From Acidobacteriota bacterium (GTDB taxonomy: Bacteria > Acidobacteriota > Thermoanaerobaculia > Multivoradales > JAHEKO01), in the NCBI GenBank assembly GCA_030610025.1, contig JAUWSP010000008.1, forward strand, positions 1-17,180: a stretch of DNA of 17,180 nucleotides, read 5' to 3'. Position 1 is the stretch's first letter; the number at the start of each line of letters is the position of its first letter. A program made the position numbers and the translations under genes. The notes under the pieces were generated by a model. That model had not been told where the DNA came from and ran no database searches. It saw only the letters and a list, made by a program, of their open reading frames with translations. Positions 7,110 through 14,765 of the stretch are shown one piece after another.

Positions 7110-9632
7110 ATGCGACGCATCCTCCTGCTGGCCGCGATCCTGCCAATGACCTTTGCTTGTGTCTCGGTAGGTCCTCACACTGTCGACAATTCCAGCTCAG
7201 AAGCCGGGGAGGTCGGCGAGGGGAGCGACGTGGAAGTCCACGAAGGCCTGCTGACGATGCAGTTCGATCGCAAGGCGGGGAAGGTGTGGCTCGAGCTGCC
7301 TGGAGACCTCGAAGAAGGAGAGGTGCTGGGATCCTTTCTCTACATCGAGGGGCTGGTGGCTGGGCTGGGCTCCAACCCGGTGGGTCTGGATCGGGGTCGT
7401 ATCGGCAGCACCCGAGTTGTCTCGGTACGCCGCCAGGGCAACAAGCTCCTGTTCGTCGAGCCCAACCTGAGGTATAGGGCGCTCACGGAGGATGACTGGC
7501 AGGTGCGAGCCACGGAAGAGTCGTTCGCCAGCTCGGTGCTGTGGGCGGGAGAGATCGAATCCAAGGGCGTCGGCGGTGGCCATCACGTGGATTTCACCGG
7601 TTTTCTGGTCAGGGATTCCCACGGTGTGGTCTCCATCCTGAAAGAGGCCGACCAGGGGAGCTTCGCTCTGGACGAGAGCCGGAGCGCGATCGACTTCAAC
7701 GCTTGCCATCTGTTTCCGGAGAACGTGGAGATGGAGGTCCTGCTCACCTACACCTCGGACGAGCCCGGAAGGGAAGTGACGCGGACCGCACCGACCCCGG
7801 AGTCATTCTCACTGGTGCAGCATCATTCGTTGATCCGTTTGCCGGATGATGGCTATCGACCGCGGCGCTTCGATCCCCGGGCCGCCTCCTACGAAGTCCT
7901 GTTCTCGGACTATGCAGCGGCTCTCGACGAGCCGGTCGACAAACGCTGGATTGCTCGACATCGTCTGGAGAAGAGCGATCCCGCAGCGGTGAGCTCTCCT
8001 GTGCTGGAGCCGATCGTCTACTACGTGGACAGAGCGATTCCCGAGCCGGTACGTAGCGCGGTCTTGGACGGGGTCAGCTGGTGGGCCGAGGCCTTCGAAA
8101 AGGCCGGTTTCCAGGACGCGTTTCGAGTCGAAGTGCTACCGGAAGGCATTCATCCCTTCGACGCACGCTACAACATCGTGCAGTGGGTCCATCGCTCGAC
8201 CCGTGGCTGGTCCTACGGCGGGGGAGTGATCGATCCCCGCACCGGTGAGATCGTCAAGGGCCATGTGCGACTCGGGTCGCTGCGGGTGCGACAGGATCGA
8301 CTCCTGTTCGAGGGCCTGGCAGGGACGGACAAGACAGGCACTGGCAGCGCTGATGATCCAGTCCAACTGGCGTTGGCTCGAATTCGCCAGCTGGCGTCTC
8401 ACGAAGTCGGCCACACGCTCGGCCTGGCCCATAACTTCGCCGCTAGCACCTATGGCGGTCGAGCTTCGGTAATGGACTACCCTGCACCCCTGGTGCGGCC
8501 GATCGGTGATGACGGGTTGGATTTCAGTGATGCCTACGGGGTAGGCGTCGGGGGCTGGGACCTGTTCTCCATTCGCTATGCCTACGGCCAGTTCGCGCCT
8601 GGTGCCGACGAGGATGCCGAGCTCGATCGCCTGATTGCGGAGGCTCTGGCTGCGAATCTCGTCTTTCTGACCGACCAGGACGCCCGTCCGGCAGGCGCGG
8701 CGCAGCCACTGGCCAATCTTTGGGACAACGGTAGCGATCCTGTCGCGCAGCTGCGAGAGGAGATGGAGGTCCGGCGAATCGGCATACAGCGTTTCGGCCC
8801 TGCCAACGTGCAGCATGGAACCCCCCTGGCCCTGCTGCACGAGGTGTTCGTGCCGCTCTACTTTCATCACCGATACCAGGTGACTGCCACGGTCAAGATG
8901 CTCGGTGGCGTGAACTACCGTAACGCTGTACGAGGAGACGGCCAGCCTCCGGCCCTGCCGATCCCTGCCTCCGAGCAGAGAAGGGCCCTGGACGCTCTCT
9001 TGGAGACCCTGACCCCGGAGGCCTTGGATATCCCCGAGTCGGTGTTGCAGGTACTGATGCCCAGACCGGCGGGCTACGGTCGAAATCGGGAGATGCTCGC
9101 GGGCGCTACCGATCCGATGTTCGACGCTTTGGGCGCAGCGGGTACCGCCGCCGACATGACGGTGGCTGCGATGGTGCAGTCGGAGCGGGCTGCTCGGATG
9201 GTGGATCAGCACCGCCGCAACCCAACGCTGCCCGACTTCTCGGAGGTGCTCGAGGCGATCGTGGGCTCGGCTTTCGCCGAGGGCGCCGAATCAGGGCGCT
9301 TGGCGGCGATTCAAAGGCGCGTTCAAGAGGTGGTTGTGGGGCGCTTGATCGAGCTGGCCAGGAATCCGGGAGCCTCGGGTGCGGTGAGGGCCCAGAGTGA
9401 CTGGCAGCTGGGCCAGTTACTCGACCACCTCGAGAGCCAGGAGGGCAGCGCGACACCGGACGGTGTCCAGGCTGCCTATCTGTCGCTCATGATCCGGCGG
9501 CATCAAAACCCGGCGGCCGAGACGGTGGTCAGCCCTCCGGCGGCGCCACCATTGCCTCCCGGTGACCCCATTGGTGGGTTCTCGGAAGCGAGGTCGGGTT
9601 GCTCCTGGAGCGAGTCGTCCGGCGGCTGGTGA
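7110..9632 (+). CDS. secreted zinc-dependent metalloprotease (DUF5117/DUF4953-type)
   Basis: An 840-residue exported metallopeptidase. The extended zinc motif HEVGHTLGLAH (residues 431-441) gives three His ligands and the catalytic Glu432, of the metzincin form HExxHxxGxxH. A Met-turn-like VMDYPAP follows about 25 residues later. Residues about 40-240 resemble the DUF5117 N-terminal region, with the catalytic part (about 300-620, DUF4953) and a helical C-terminal part after it; boundaries are my estimate. The N-terminus has two Arg and a hydrophobic stretch ending in a Cys17 (TFAC), so it may be a lipoprotein, though the lipobox is atypical and an ordinary signal peptide is equally possible. 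The ATG at 7110 has GAGGT 7 nt upstream. It lies 90 nt before an OPT transporter gene, consistent with outside-the-cell protein digestion feeding peptide uptake. Natural substrates of this family are not well defined. Confidence 0.9.
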   Translation: MRRILLLAAILPMTFACVSVGPHTVDNSSSEAGEVGEGSDVEVHEGLLTMQFDRKAGKVWLELPGDLEEGEVLGSFLYIEGLVAGLGSNPVGLDRGRIGSTRVVSVRRQGNKLLFVEPNLRYRALTEDDWQVRATEESFASSVLWAGEIESKGVGGGHHVDFTGFLVRDSHGVVSILKEADQGSFALDESRSAIDFNACHLFPENVEMEVLLTYTSDEPGREVTRTAPTPESFSLVQHHSLIRLPDDGYRPRRFDPRAASYEVLFSDYAAALDEPVDKRWIARHRLEKSDPAAVSSPVLEPIVYYVDRAIPEPVRSAVLDGVSWWAEAFEKAGFQDAFRVEVLPEGIHPFDARYNIVQWVHRSTRGWSYGGGVIDPRTGEIVKGHVRLGSLRVRQDRLLFEGLAGTDKTGTGSADDPVQLALARIRQLASHEVGHTLGLAHNFAASTYGGRASVMDYPAPLVRPIGDDGLDFSDAYGVGVGGWDLFSIRYAYGQFAPGADEDAELDRLIAEALAANLVFLTDQDARPAGAAQPLANLWDNGSDPVAQLREEMEVRRIGIQRFGPANVQHGTPLALLHEVFVPLYFHHRYQVTATVKMLGGVNYRNAVRGDGQPPALPIPASEQRRALDALLETLTPEALDIPESVLQVLMPRPAGYGRNREMLAGATDPMFDALGAAGTAADMTVAAMVQSERAARMVDQHRRNPTLPDFSEVLEAIVGSAFAEGAESGRLAAIQRRVQEVVVGRLIELARNPGASGAVRAQSDWQLGQLLDHLESQEGSATPDGVQAAYLSLMIRRHQNPAAETVVSPPAAPPLPPGDPIGGFSEARSGCSWSESSGGW

Positions 9633-9640
9633 AACAGGCT

Positions 9641-9660
9641 CCAGAGCCTCTCTGGGAGGC
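9641..9660 (+). terminator. possible weak hairpin after the metalloprotease gene
   Basis: Two mutually exclusive small stems overlap here: CCAGAG/CTCTGG (9641-9646 with 9650-9655) and GCCTC/GAGGC (9646-9650 with 9656-9660). It begins 9 nt after the peptidase stop. No T-run follows on the + strand, so intrinsic termination would be poor; it might only slow or attenuate read-through into the transporter gene. Confidence 0.25.
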
Positions 9661-9722
9661 CCGCTAGAGTACACGCCGGGCTGCGGGATGAGCCAATTCG
9701 CGTGGTAAGGTAGCTCGCAATT

Positions 9723-11687
9723 GTGAGCCAGAAAAAGCTGTCATCGAAAGCCTACGAGTTGAAACCGGGCGAAGAGTACGTCCCGTACACAGCGGGGCAG
9801 GTACTGCCGGAGTTCACGTTCAAGGCCGCGCTGTCGGGCATCATCCTGGGAGTCATTTTCGGGGCTGCCAATACCTACCTCGGCCTGAAAGCCGGCCTGA
9901 CGATCAGCACCTCCATCCCGGTGGCGGTCCTGACCGTCGTGGCCTTCCGGCTGTGGTCTGCCCTGGGGGGCAAGCACAGCATCCTGGAGGCCAACATGTC
10001 GCAGACCATCGGATCTGCCAGCTCGTCGGTGGCCTCCGGTGTTCTGTTCACGATTCCCGCTCTCTTCATTTGGGGCATGAATCCTGCCTGGCGCCAGATC
10101 ACGCTGCTGGCGATGTGCGGTGGGTTGATCGGCGTGCTGGCGATGATTCCGCTGCGCCGCTACCTGATCAAGCGTGAGCATGGCACTTTGCCTTACCCGG
10201 AGGGTGTCGCCTGCGCCGAGGTTCTGGTTGCGGCCGAGAGCGGTGGGCGACAGGCGGCGCCGGTCTTTTGGGGCATCGGTGTCGGTATGGCGTTCAAGCT
10301 GATCACCGACGGGTTCCGGTTCGTGCACGACGAGTTCGAGCAGGCCCTGGCCTTCAAGGCGAATGTGGCGATTGCCGTGTCGCCGGCCCTCATCGGCGTT
10401 GGCTTCATCCTCGGAGTCCGCATTGCCACCGTCATGGTCGCCGGTGGCGCGCTGTCGGCCTTCGTCATCATTCCTCTCATCAACTTGTGGGGAAGCGGTC
10501 TTACAGAGCCGCTGTTTCCCGAGACGCAGAAGCTCATCATCGACATGAGCGCTGGCGAGATCTGGAACCGCTATGTGCGCTACATCGGTGCCGGAGCGGT
10601 GGCGACAGGCGGCATCATCACGCTGGTCAAGTCGATTCCGACCATGATCGAGTCTTTCAAGCTCGGGGTGGCGCAGATCGGTAAAGGCGCCAAGAGCCAG
10701 GCGACGAATCGCACCGACCAGGACCTGTCCTACAAGTTCATGGCTTTGGCCCTGCTCGCCATACTGGGGGTGCTGACCTTCGTGCCGGGGATACTCGGGT
10801 ACCTGGACTCGATCCCGGCTCGAGCGGTCGCCAGTGTCGCCATCGCGATCTTCGCGTTCTTCTTCGTGACCGTCAGCTCGAGAATCGTCGGACTCGTCGG
10901 GGTGACCTCCAACCCGACCTCGGGGATGACCATCGCGACATTGTTGGGCACGAGCCTGATCTTCTACCTGCTGGGTTGGACGGAGATGGCCGGCAAGGCG
11001 ACGGCTCTGATGGTCGGGACCGTGGTCTGCATCGCAGCTTCGATTGCCGGTGATACGTCGCAGGATCTCAAAACCGGTTTCCTGCTCGGGGCGACGCCGC
11101 GTCGGCAGCAGATCGGTGAGCTGATCGGGGTGATCACTTCAGCCGGTGTCGTGTGTTTCGTGGTGATGATGCTCAATCGCACCGTCGAGGGTGGGTTGGG
11201 AGGAGCCGAGCTGCCGGCACCTCAAGCCGTTCTGATGAAGTTGGTCATCGACGGTGTCCTGGACCAGAACCTACCCTGGGCCCTGATCCTGATCGGAGTT
11301 GCGATCGCCGGGGTGGCAGCGCTGTTCAAGATGCCGGTGCTGGCCTTCGCGGTGGGTGTGTATCTGCCTCTTTCCACCATGGCGGCCGTGTTTCTGGGTG
11401 GTTTGATGCGTTGGTGGCTGACCCGGGGAGTCGAACCCGCGGTGGCCGAACAACGGCGGGAGCGAGGAGTCCTGTTCGGCTCCGGCCTGGTGGGAGGAGC
11501 CGGCCTCACCGGAGTGCTGTTGGCAGTCTGGGTCGGCGTGCGAGGCGGACAACGGATCGTGGGCTTCGCGCCGGATCTCTCCGAGCCGGCGGCCAATTTT
11601 CTGGCCCTCCTCACCATCGTCGCCATTCTGGGGTTCATGGCCTTTATCGCGACCCGCGGGAATCCGGAGAGCGACGATCCGCAGTGA
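9723..11687 (+). CDS. OPT-family oligopeptide transporter
   Basis: A 654-residue inner-membrane protein of the oligopeptide transporter (OPT) family, which imports peptides (or, in some branches, metal chelates) by coupling to protons. The N-terminal signature ANTYLGLKAGLTISTSIPVA and the internal motif SSSVASG/TIPALFIWG, plus LPYPEGVACAEVL, are typical of bacterial OPT members. Roughly 14-16 hydrophobic spans are spread over the whole length; the protein looks complete and ends in a short polar tail. The start is GTG 9723 with a weak AAGG-type ribosome site about 13 nt upstream. Its stop TGA overlaps the GTG of the next gene (GTGA), so the two are probably translationally coupled. With the preceding secreted peptidase the likely cargo is short peptides; this is inference, as substrate cannot be read from the sequence. 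Confidence 0.95.
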   Translation: MSQKKLSSKAYELKPGEEYVPYTAGQVLPEFTFKAALSGIILGVIFGAANTYLGLKAGLTISTSIPVAVLTVVAFRLWSALGGKHSILEANMSQTIGSASSSVASGVLFTIPALFIWGMNPAWRQITLLAMCGGLIGVLAMIPLRRYLIKREHGTLPYPEGVACAEVLVAAESGGRQAAPVFWGIGVGMAFKLITDGFRFVHDEFEQALAFKANVAIAVSPALIGVGFILGVRIATVMVAGGALSAFVIIPLINLWGSGLTEPLFPETQKLIIDMSAGEIWNRYVRYIGAGAVATGGIITLVKSIPTMIESFKLGVAQIGKGAKSQATNRTDQDLSYKFMALALLAILGVLTFVPGILGYLDSIPARAVASVAIAIFAFFFVTVSSRIVGLVGVTSNPTSGMTIATLLGTSLIFYLLGWTEMAGKATALMVGTVVCIAASIAGDTSQDLKTGFLLGATPRRQQIGELIGVITSAGVVCFVVMMLNRTVEGGLGGAELPAPQAVLMKLVIDGVLDQNLPWALILIGVAIAGVAALFKMPVLAFAVGVYLPLSTMAAVFLGGLMRWWLTRGVEPAVAEQRRERGVLFGSGLVGGAGLTGVLLAVWVGVRGGQRIVGFAPDLSEPAANFLALLTIVAILGFMAFIATRGNPESDDPQ

Positions 11688-12556
11688 TTACCGAGCGGCG
11701 TACCTGGCGCCCGGCTCAGGCCGTCTTCGATGCTGCCCACAGAGGCGCTGTTGTCGCCCTGATTGCGGTGGTGCTCATCGCGACACCCTTTGCCGGGATG
11801 GCAGGCGGCTCTCCTCCGGATGCGAGCGAAGCCACGGCTGATACCGGTGAGGTGCTGCGGCTGGGTGTTCGAGTTCGGGAAGTCCTGCCCCACGACTCAG
11901 GAGCTTTCACCCAGGGCCTGCTATGGAGCGAAGGGCGGCTCTACGAGAGTACTGGCGAGTACGGGAAATCGTCGGTGAGAAGGGTCGACCCGAAGACAGG
12001 CACGATCGAGAAGCAGGCCTCCCTGCCGGCGGACCTGTTCGGCGAAGGGTTGGCATTGGTGGGAGACAGGCTGGTCCAGCTGACCTGGCGCCGAGGTTTG
12101 GCTCTGGTCTACGACCTGGAGTCGCTCGAAGAGGTCGACCGTTACTCCTACCAGGGAGAGGGCTGGGGGCTCTGCAACGACGGCTACCGGCTCTACATGA
12201 GCAATGGCACGGCCACGCTGTCTCTGCGGGATCGCGATTCGTTCGAGGAGCTGGCTCGGCTCCAGGTCACGCTCGAGGGACGCCCCGTGGGCGCTCTCAA
12301 CGAGTTGGAGTGCGCCGAAGGGTGGATCTACGCCAATGTGTATCAGACCGACATCATCGTGCGCATCGATCCGCACAATGGTGAAGTGCGAGCGGTCATC
12401 GACGCCGCAGGTCTGTTGAGCCCTGAGGAGCGTGCGGCAGCCGATGTGCTCAACGGCATCGCCTACCGCGGCGACAGGAGCTCGTTTCTGCTGACTGGAA
12501 AGTACTGGCCTTCGATGTTCGAGGTCGACTTCACGCCACAGGAGTTTCGACCTTGA
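11684..12556 (+). CDS. glutaminyl-peptide cyclotransferase (plant/bacterial beta-propeller type)
   Basis: A 290-residue protein of the glutamine cyclotransferase family (Glu_cyclase_2, papaya-type), which cyclises N-terminal glutamine of peptides to pyroglutamate with loss of ammonia. Family segments seen: HDSGAFTQGLLW...LYESTGEYGKSSVRRVD, FGEGLALVGDRLVQLTWRRG, YQGEGWGLCNDGYRLYMSNG, GALNELECAEGWIYANVYQTD, and LNGIAY near the end. A hydrophobic stretch at about residues 24-45 is a signal peptide or membrane anchor, placing the enzyme outside the inner membrane. The start chosen is GTG 11684, whose bases overlap the transporter TGA; the open frame runs upstream to 11153 but only inside the transporter gene. 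A mature domain of about 230 residues matches the family. The 3' end overlaps the convergent small gene by 26 nt. Its partnership with a peptidase and a peptide transporter is suggestive, but the physiological role in bacteria is poorly known. Confidence 0.92.
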   Translation: MITERRTWRPAQAVFDAAHRGAVVALIAVVLIATPFAGMAGGSPPDASEATADTGEVLRLGVRVREVLPHDSGAFTQGLLWSEGRLYESTGEYGKSSVRRVDPKTGTIEKQASLPADLFGEGLALVGDRLVQLTWRRGLALVYDLESLEEVDRYSYQGEGWGLCNDGYRLYMSNGTATLSLRDRDSFEELARLQVTLEGRPVGALNELECAEGWIYANVYQTDIIVRIDPHNGEVRAVIDAAGLLSPEERAAADVLNGIAYRGDRSSFLLTGKYWPSMFEVDFTPQEFRP

Positions 12557-12818
12557 GGTGTCTCGCCAGAACCTGCCGCAGCTTGTCGGACAGGTCCAGA
12601 GCCGGGAAGATCTCGCGCACTTCATCGCGGCTCACGTACAGCCAGATGTCGTCCCATTGGGCGTAGCGCAGCATGTTGGAGATCGCCCAGACGCGCTCTT
12701 CTCGGGTACCATCGGCGAGGATTCGCTTCAGCTCGTTGGCGCTGACGCTGCGGTCCGGAAAGAAGTAGAGAGGTTGCGAGCCCTCTTCGATCGGCGGTTT
12801 CTGATCGTTGGTCGCCAT
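12531..12818 (-). CDS. conserved hypothetical protein, 95 aa
   Basis: A small soluble, probably all-helical protein without signal peptide or membrane span. The centre reads ELKRILADGTREERVWAISN followed by MLRYAQWDDIWLYVSRDEVR. I recall short proteins with this 'LxxGxxEERxWxIxxxLxYAxWDDIWxYxS' pattern being widespread, some of them next to AbiEii-type nucleotidyltransferase toxins, but no such partner is visible here, so I assign no function. ATG 12818 is preceded by a good promoter whose predicted start lies only about 5 nt upstream, so the mRNA may be nearly leaderless. It converges with and overlaps the cyclotransferase gene by 26 nt. Protein-like composition, its own promoter and the family pattern argue that it is real. 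Confidence 0.8.
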   Translation of the reverse strand: MATNDQKPPIEEGSQPLYFFPDRSVSANELKRILADGTREERVWAISNMLRYAQWDDIWLYVSRDEVREIFPALDLSDKLRQVLARHLKVETPVA

Positions 12819-12829
12819 GGTTCTTTAGC

Positions 12830-12857
12830 AGTATAACTCGCTTGGTTCATCGATCAA
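12830..12857 (-). promoter_or_regulatory. sigma70-like promoter for the 95-aa gene
   Basis: On the - strand TTGATC (12857-12852) and TATACT (12835-12830) are separated by 16 nt. The predicted transcription start falls near 12823, only about 5 nt before ATG 12818. It is back-to-back with the tRNA promoter. Confidence 0.5.
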
Positions 12858-12869
12858 CCAGCAGCGCAC

Positions 12870-12898
12870 TTGACGGTGGGAGACGGGTCGGCTAGATT
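12870..12898 (+). promoter_or_regulatory. sigma70-like promoter for tRNA-Gly
   Basis: TTGACG (12870-12875) and TAGATT (12893-12898) are spaced by exactly 17 nt, close to the sigma70 consensus. The expected start near 12905 lies about 18 nt before the tRNA 5' end. Its -35 box lies 12 nt from the -35 box of the divergent promoter of the 95-aa gene. Confidence 0.6.
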
Positions 12899-12922
12899 TT
12901 CGATCGCTTTGGGAGTTCCCGG

Positions 12923-12998
12923 GCGGGCATAACTCAGCTGGTAGAGTGCAAGCTTCCCAAGCTTGATGTCGCGGGTTCGAGTCCCGTTGCCCGCTCCA
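12923..12998 (+). tRNA. tRNA-Gly (anticodon CCC)
   Basis: A full 76-nt cloverleaf. Acceptor arms GCGGGCA and TGCCCGC pair perfectly, followed by discriminator T and an encoded CCA (12996-12998). D stem ACTC/GAGT, anticodon stem CAAGC/GCTTG enclosing loop TTCCCAA with anticodon CCC at 12956-12958, a 5-nt variable region, and T stem GCGGG/CCCGT around TTCGAGT. It reads GGG glycine codons. It is a single tRNA with its own promoter and no other tRNA around it. Confidence 0.97.
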
Positions 12999-13121
12999 TT
13001 CACCAACCGGAGACTTGAGCCTGATCAGACGCCCTTCAACTGCCTTCGAGGAAGGATCGATGTCTTCCGACCTGCGACCGGCAGATCCAACAACTTCAAG
13101 CACGAGTAAAGGGGAGACCCG

Positions 13122-13646
13122 ATGGCCCTGTTCAACCGTGAAGACGAAAACCCCGATGTTTCATCTGCGTCCAGCACGCCGGTGACCCCGAAGGCTTCGA
13201 GTGGCGGGCGCAGCACCTACATCGGGCCGGGAGTCAAAATCACAGGTGAAATCTCGGCTGATGTCGAGGTGGTCGTGGACGGTGAAGTCCAGGGCCGCAT
13301 CGAGCTGAAGGAGAGCCTGGTCGTTGGTCCCAAGGGGGTCATCGACGGCGACATCGTCGCCCGATCGGTGCAGGTTGCTGGCAAAGTGATGGGTAACGTT
13401 CGCGGCATTGACAGGTTCGAGTTGCTGCAGAGCGGTCGCATCGAGGGAGACGTGGTCTCTCCGCGAGTCGTCATCGCCGAAGGGGCCTTTTTCAAGGGCA
13501 ACGTGGAGATGTCTTCCCAGCAGGCGCCTGGCAAACCGTCCTCGGGTTCGACGACACCTCGAACCGAGGAGTCTTCAAAGCAGCCCGACAAATCTTCGCC
13601 GAGTCCCTCGACAGGCACCGGGACCGTGACAGGGGGCCCAAGGTGA
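13122..13646 (+). CDS. bactofilin family protein
   Basis: Bactofilins are bacterial cytoskeletal proteins that self-assemble into filaments through a right-handed beta-helix and act in cell shape, envelope organisation or localisation of partners. This 174-residue protein has a disordered N-terminal tail (about 1-32), a core from about 33 to 132 made of repeating short beta-strands with regular Gly turns ([69 protein letters not shown]), and a Ser/Thr/Pro-rich disordered C-terminal tail. ATG 13122 has AAAGGGGAG about 6 nt upstream. The tRNA gene ends 123 nt before it; that gap holds only a short CCTTC/GAAGG stem (13043-13055) without a T-run. Its TGA overlaps the GTG start of ald. Confidence 0.93.
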   Translation: MALFNREDENPDVSSASSTPVTPKASSGGRSTYIGPGVKITGEISADVEVVVDGEVQGRIELKESLVVGPKGVIDGDIVARSVQVAGKVMGNVRGIDRFELLQSGRIEGDVVSPRVVIAEGAFFKGNVEMSSQQAPGKPSSGSTTPRTEESSKQPDKSSPSPSTGTGTVTGGPR

Positions 13647-14758
13647 TCGTCGGAATTCCCAAGGAGATCAAGGATCACGAATACCGTGTCGGCATGATTC
13701 CGGCCGGTGTGCATGCACTGGTGGTCGCGGGGCACACGGTCTACGTCGAGACCAGCGCCGGAGAGGGCAGCGGCATTACCGATATCGAGTATGCCGAAGC
13801 TGGAGCCGAGATTCTCTCGGACGCGAAGTCGGTCTACGAGCAGTCGGAGATGATCGTCAAGGTCAAGGAGCCGATCGAGCCCGAGTACGATCTTCTACAG
13901 CGGGGCCAGACCCTGTTCACCTACCTTCATCTCGCCCCTCTACCGGAGCTGACCGAGTTGCTCTGTCAGCGCGAGGTGGCTGGAGTGGCCTACGAGACCA
14001 TCACCGACCAGAGAGGCGGCCTTCCGTTGCTGACGCCCATGTCGGAGGTCGCGGGTCGCATGGCGGTCCTGATGGGTGCTTACTACCTGCAGGGCGTGAC
14101 GGGTGGTAGGGGAACCCTGCTATCCGGTGTGCCAGGAGTCCCGCCAGGTGATGTGGTGATCATCGGTGGAGGTATCGTCGGTTTGAACGCGGCCAAGATG
14201 GCGCTGGGTCTGGGGGCCAGGGTGACCATCCTCGAGACCAACCTGGACCGGATGAGGTGGCTGGACAATATCTTCCATGGCATGCTGACCACCCTGTCCA
14301 GCAACCACCACAACCTGATGGCCTCTCTGGGGCGGGCCGATGTCCTGGTTGGAGCGGTCCTGATCCCCGGAGCCTCCGCACCGAAGTTGGTCACTCGGGA
14401 GATGCTCGGCGCGATGAAGCCGGGCAGTGTGGTGGTCGACGTGGCGGTGGACCAGGGCGGGTGTTTCGAGACCACCAAGGCGACAACCCACTCGGAGCCC
14501 ATCTACAAGGTGGATGGCATCGTCCACTACTGCGTCGCCAATATGCCGGGCGCCGTGCCCAGAACGTCTACCTTCGCACTCAACAATGCCACCATTCCCT
14601 ACGCCCTGGCGTTGGCCAACAAGGGTGTCGAGAAGGCGGTGAAGGAAGATCCGGGTCTGTTCGAGGGCGTCAATACCTACAAGGGACACATTACCTACGA
14701 AGCTGTTGCGGAATCCCAGGGCCGGTCCTATCAGGCCCTCGATACGCTGCTCGGCTGA
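13643..14758 (+). CDS. ald: alanine dehydrogenase
   Basis: NAD-dependent alanine dehydrogenase interconverts L-alanine with pyruvate, ammonia and NADH in the cytoplasm. The product is 371 residues, the family length. Known catalytic positions are all present: Arg15, Lys75 (in KVKEP), His96 (in YLHLAP) and Asp270 (in [10 protein letters not shown]). The nucleotide-binding loop is [20 protein letters not shown] (Gly175-Gly180). [21 protein letters not shown] near the C-terminus is also typical. The start is GTG 13643, giving the canonical [11 protein letters not shown]-terminus; it overlaps the bactofilin TGA as GTGA, suggesting coupled translation. The gene converges with the pseudouridine synthase gene, whose stop lies 7 nt beyond its own, and a hairpin follows at 14770. 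Confidence 0.97.
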   Translation: MIVGIPKEIKDHEYRVGMIPAGVHALVVAGHTVYVETSAGEGSGITDIEYAEAGAEILSDAKSVYEQSEMIVKVKEPIEPEYDLLQRGQTLFTYLHLAPLPELTELLCQREVAGVAYETITDQRGGLPLLTPMSEVAGRMAVLMGAYYLQGVTGGRGTLLSGVPGVPPGDVVIIGGGIVGLNAAKMALGLGARVTILETNLDRMRWLDNIFHGMLTTLSSNHHNLMASLGRADVLVGAVLIPGASAPKLVTREMLGAMKPGSVVVDVAVDQGGCFETTKATTHSEPIYKVDGIVHYCVANMPGAVPRTSTFALNNATIPYALALANKGVEKAVKEDPGLFEGVNTYKGHITYEAVAESQGRSYQALDTLLG

Positions 14759-14765
14759 TTCGACA

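Noticed and set aside
11153..11683. Upstream extension of the cyclotransferase frame
   Set aside because: Lies within the transporter gene in another frame and is Arg/Gly/Ser-rich; GTG 11684 gives a proper signal peptide.
13043..13055. Short CCTTC/GAAGG hairpin between tRNA-Gly and bactofilin
   Set aside because: Only 5 bp with a 3-nt loop and no T-run; too weak to call a terminator.
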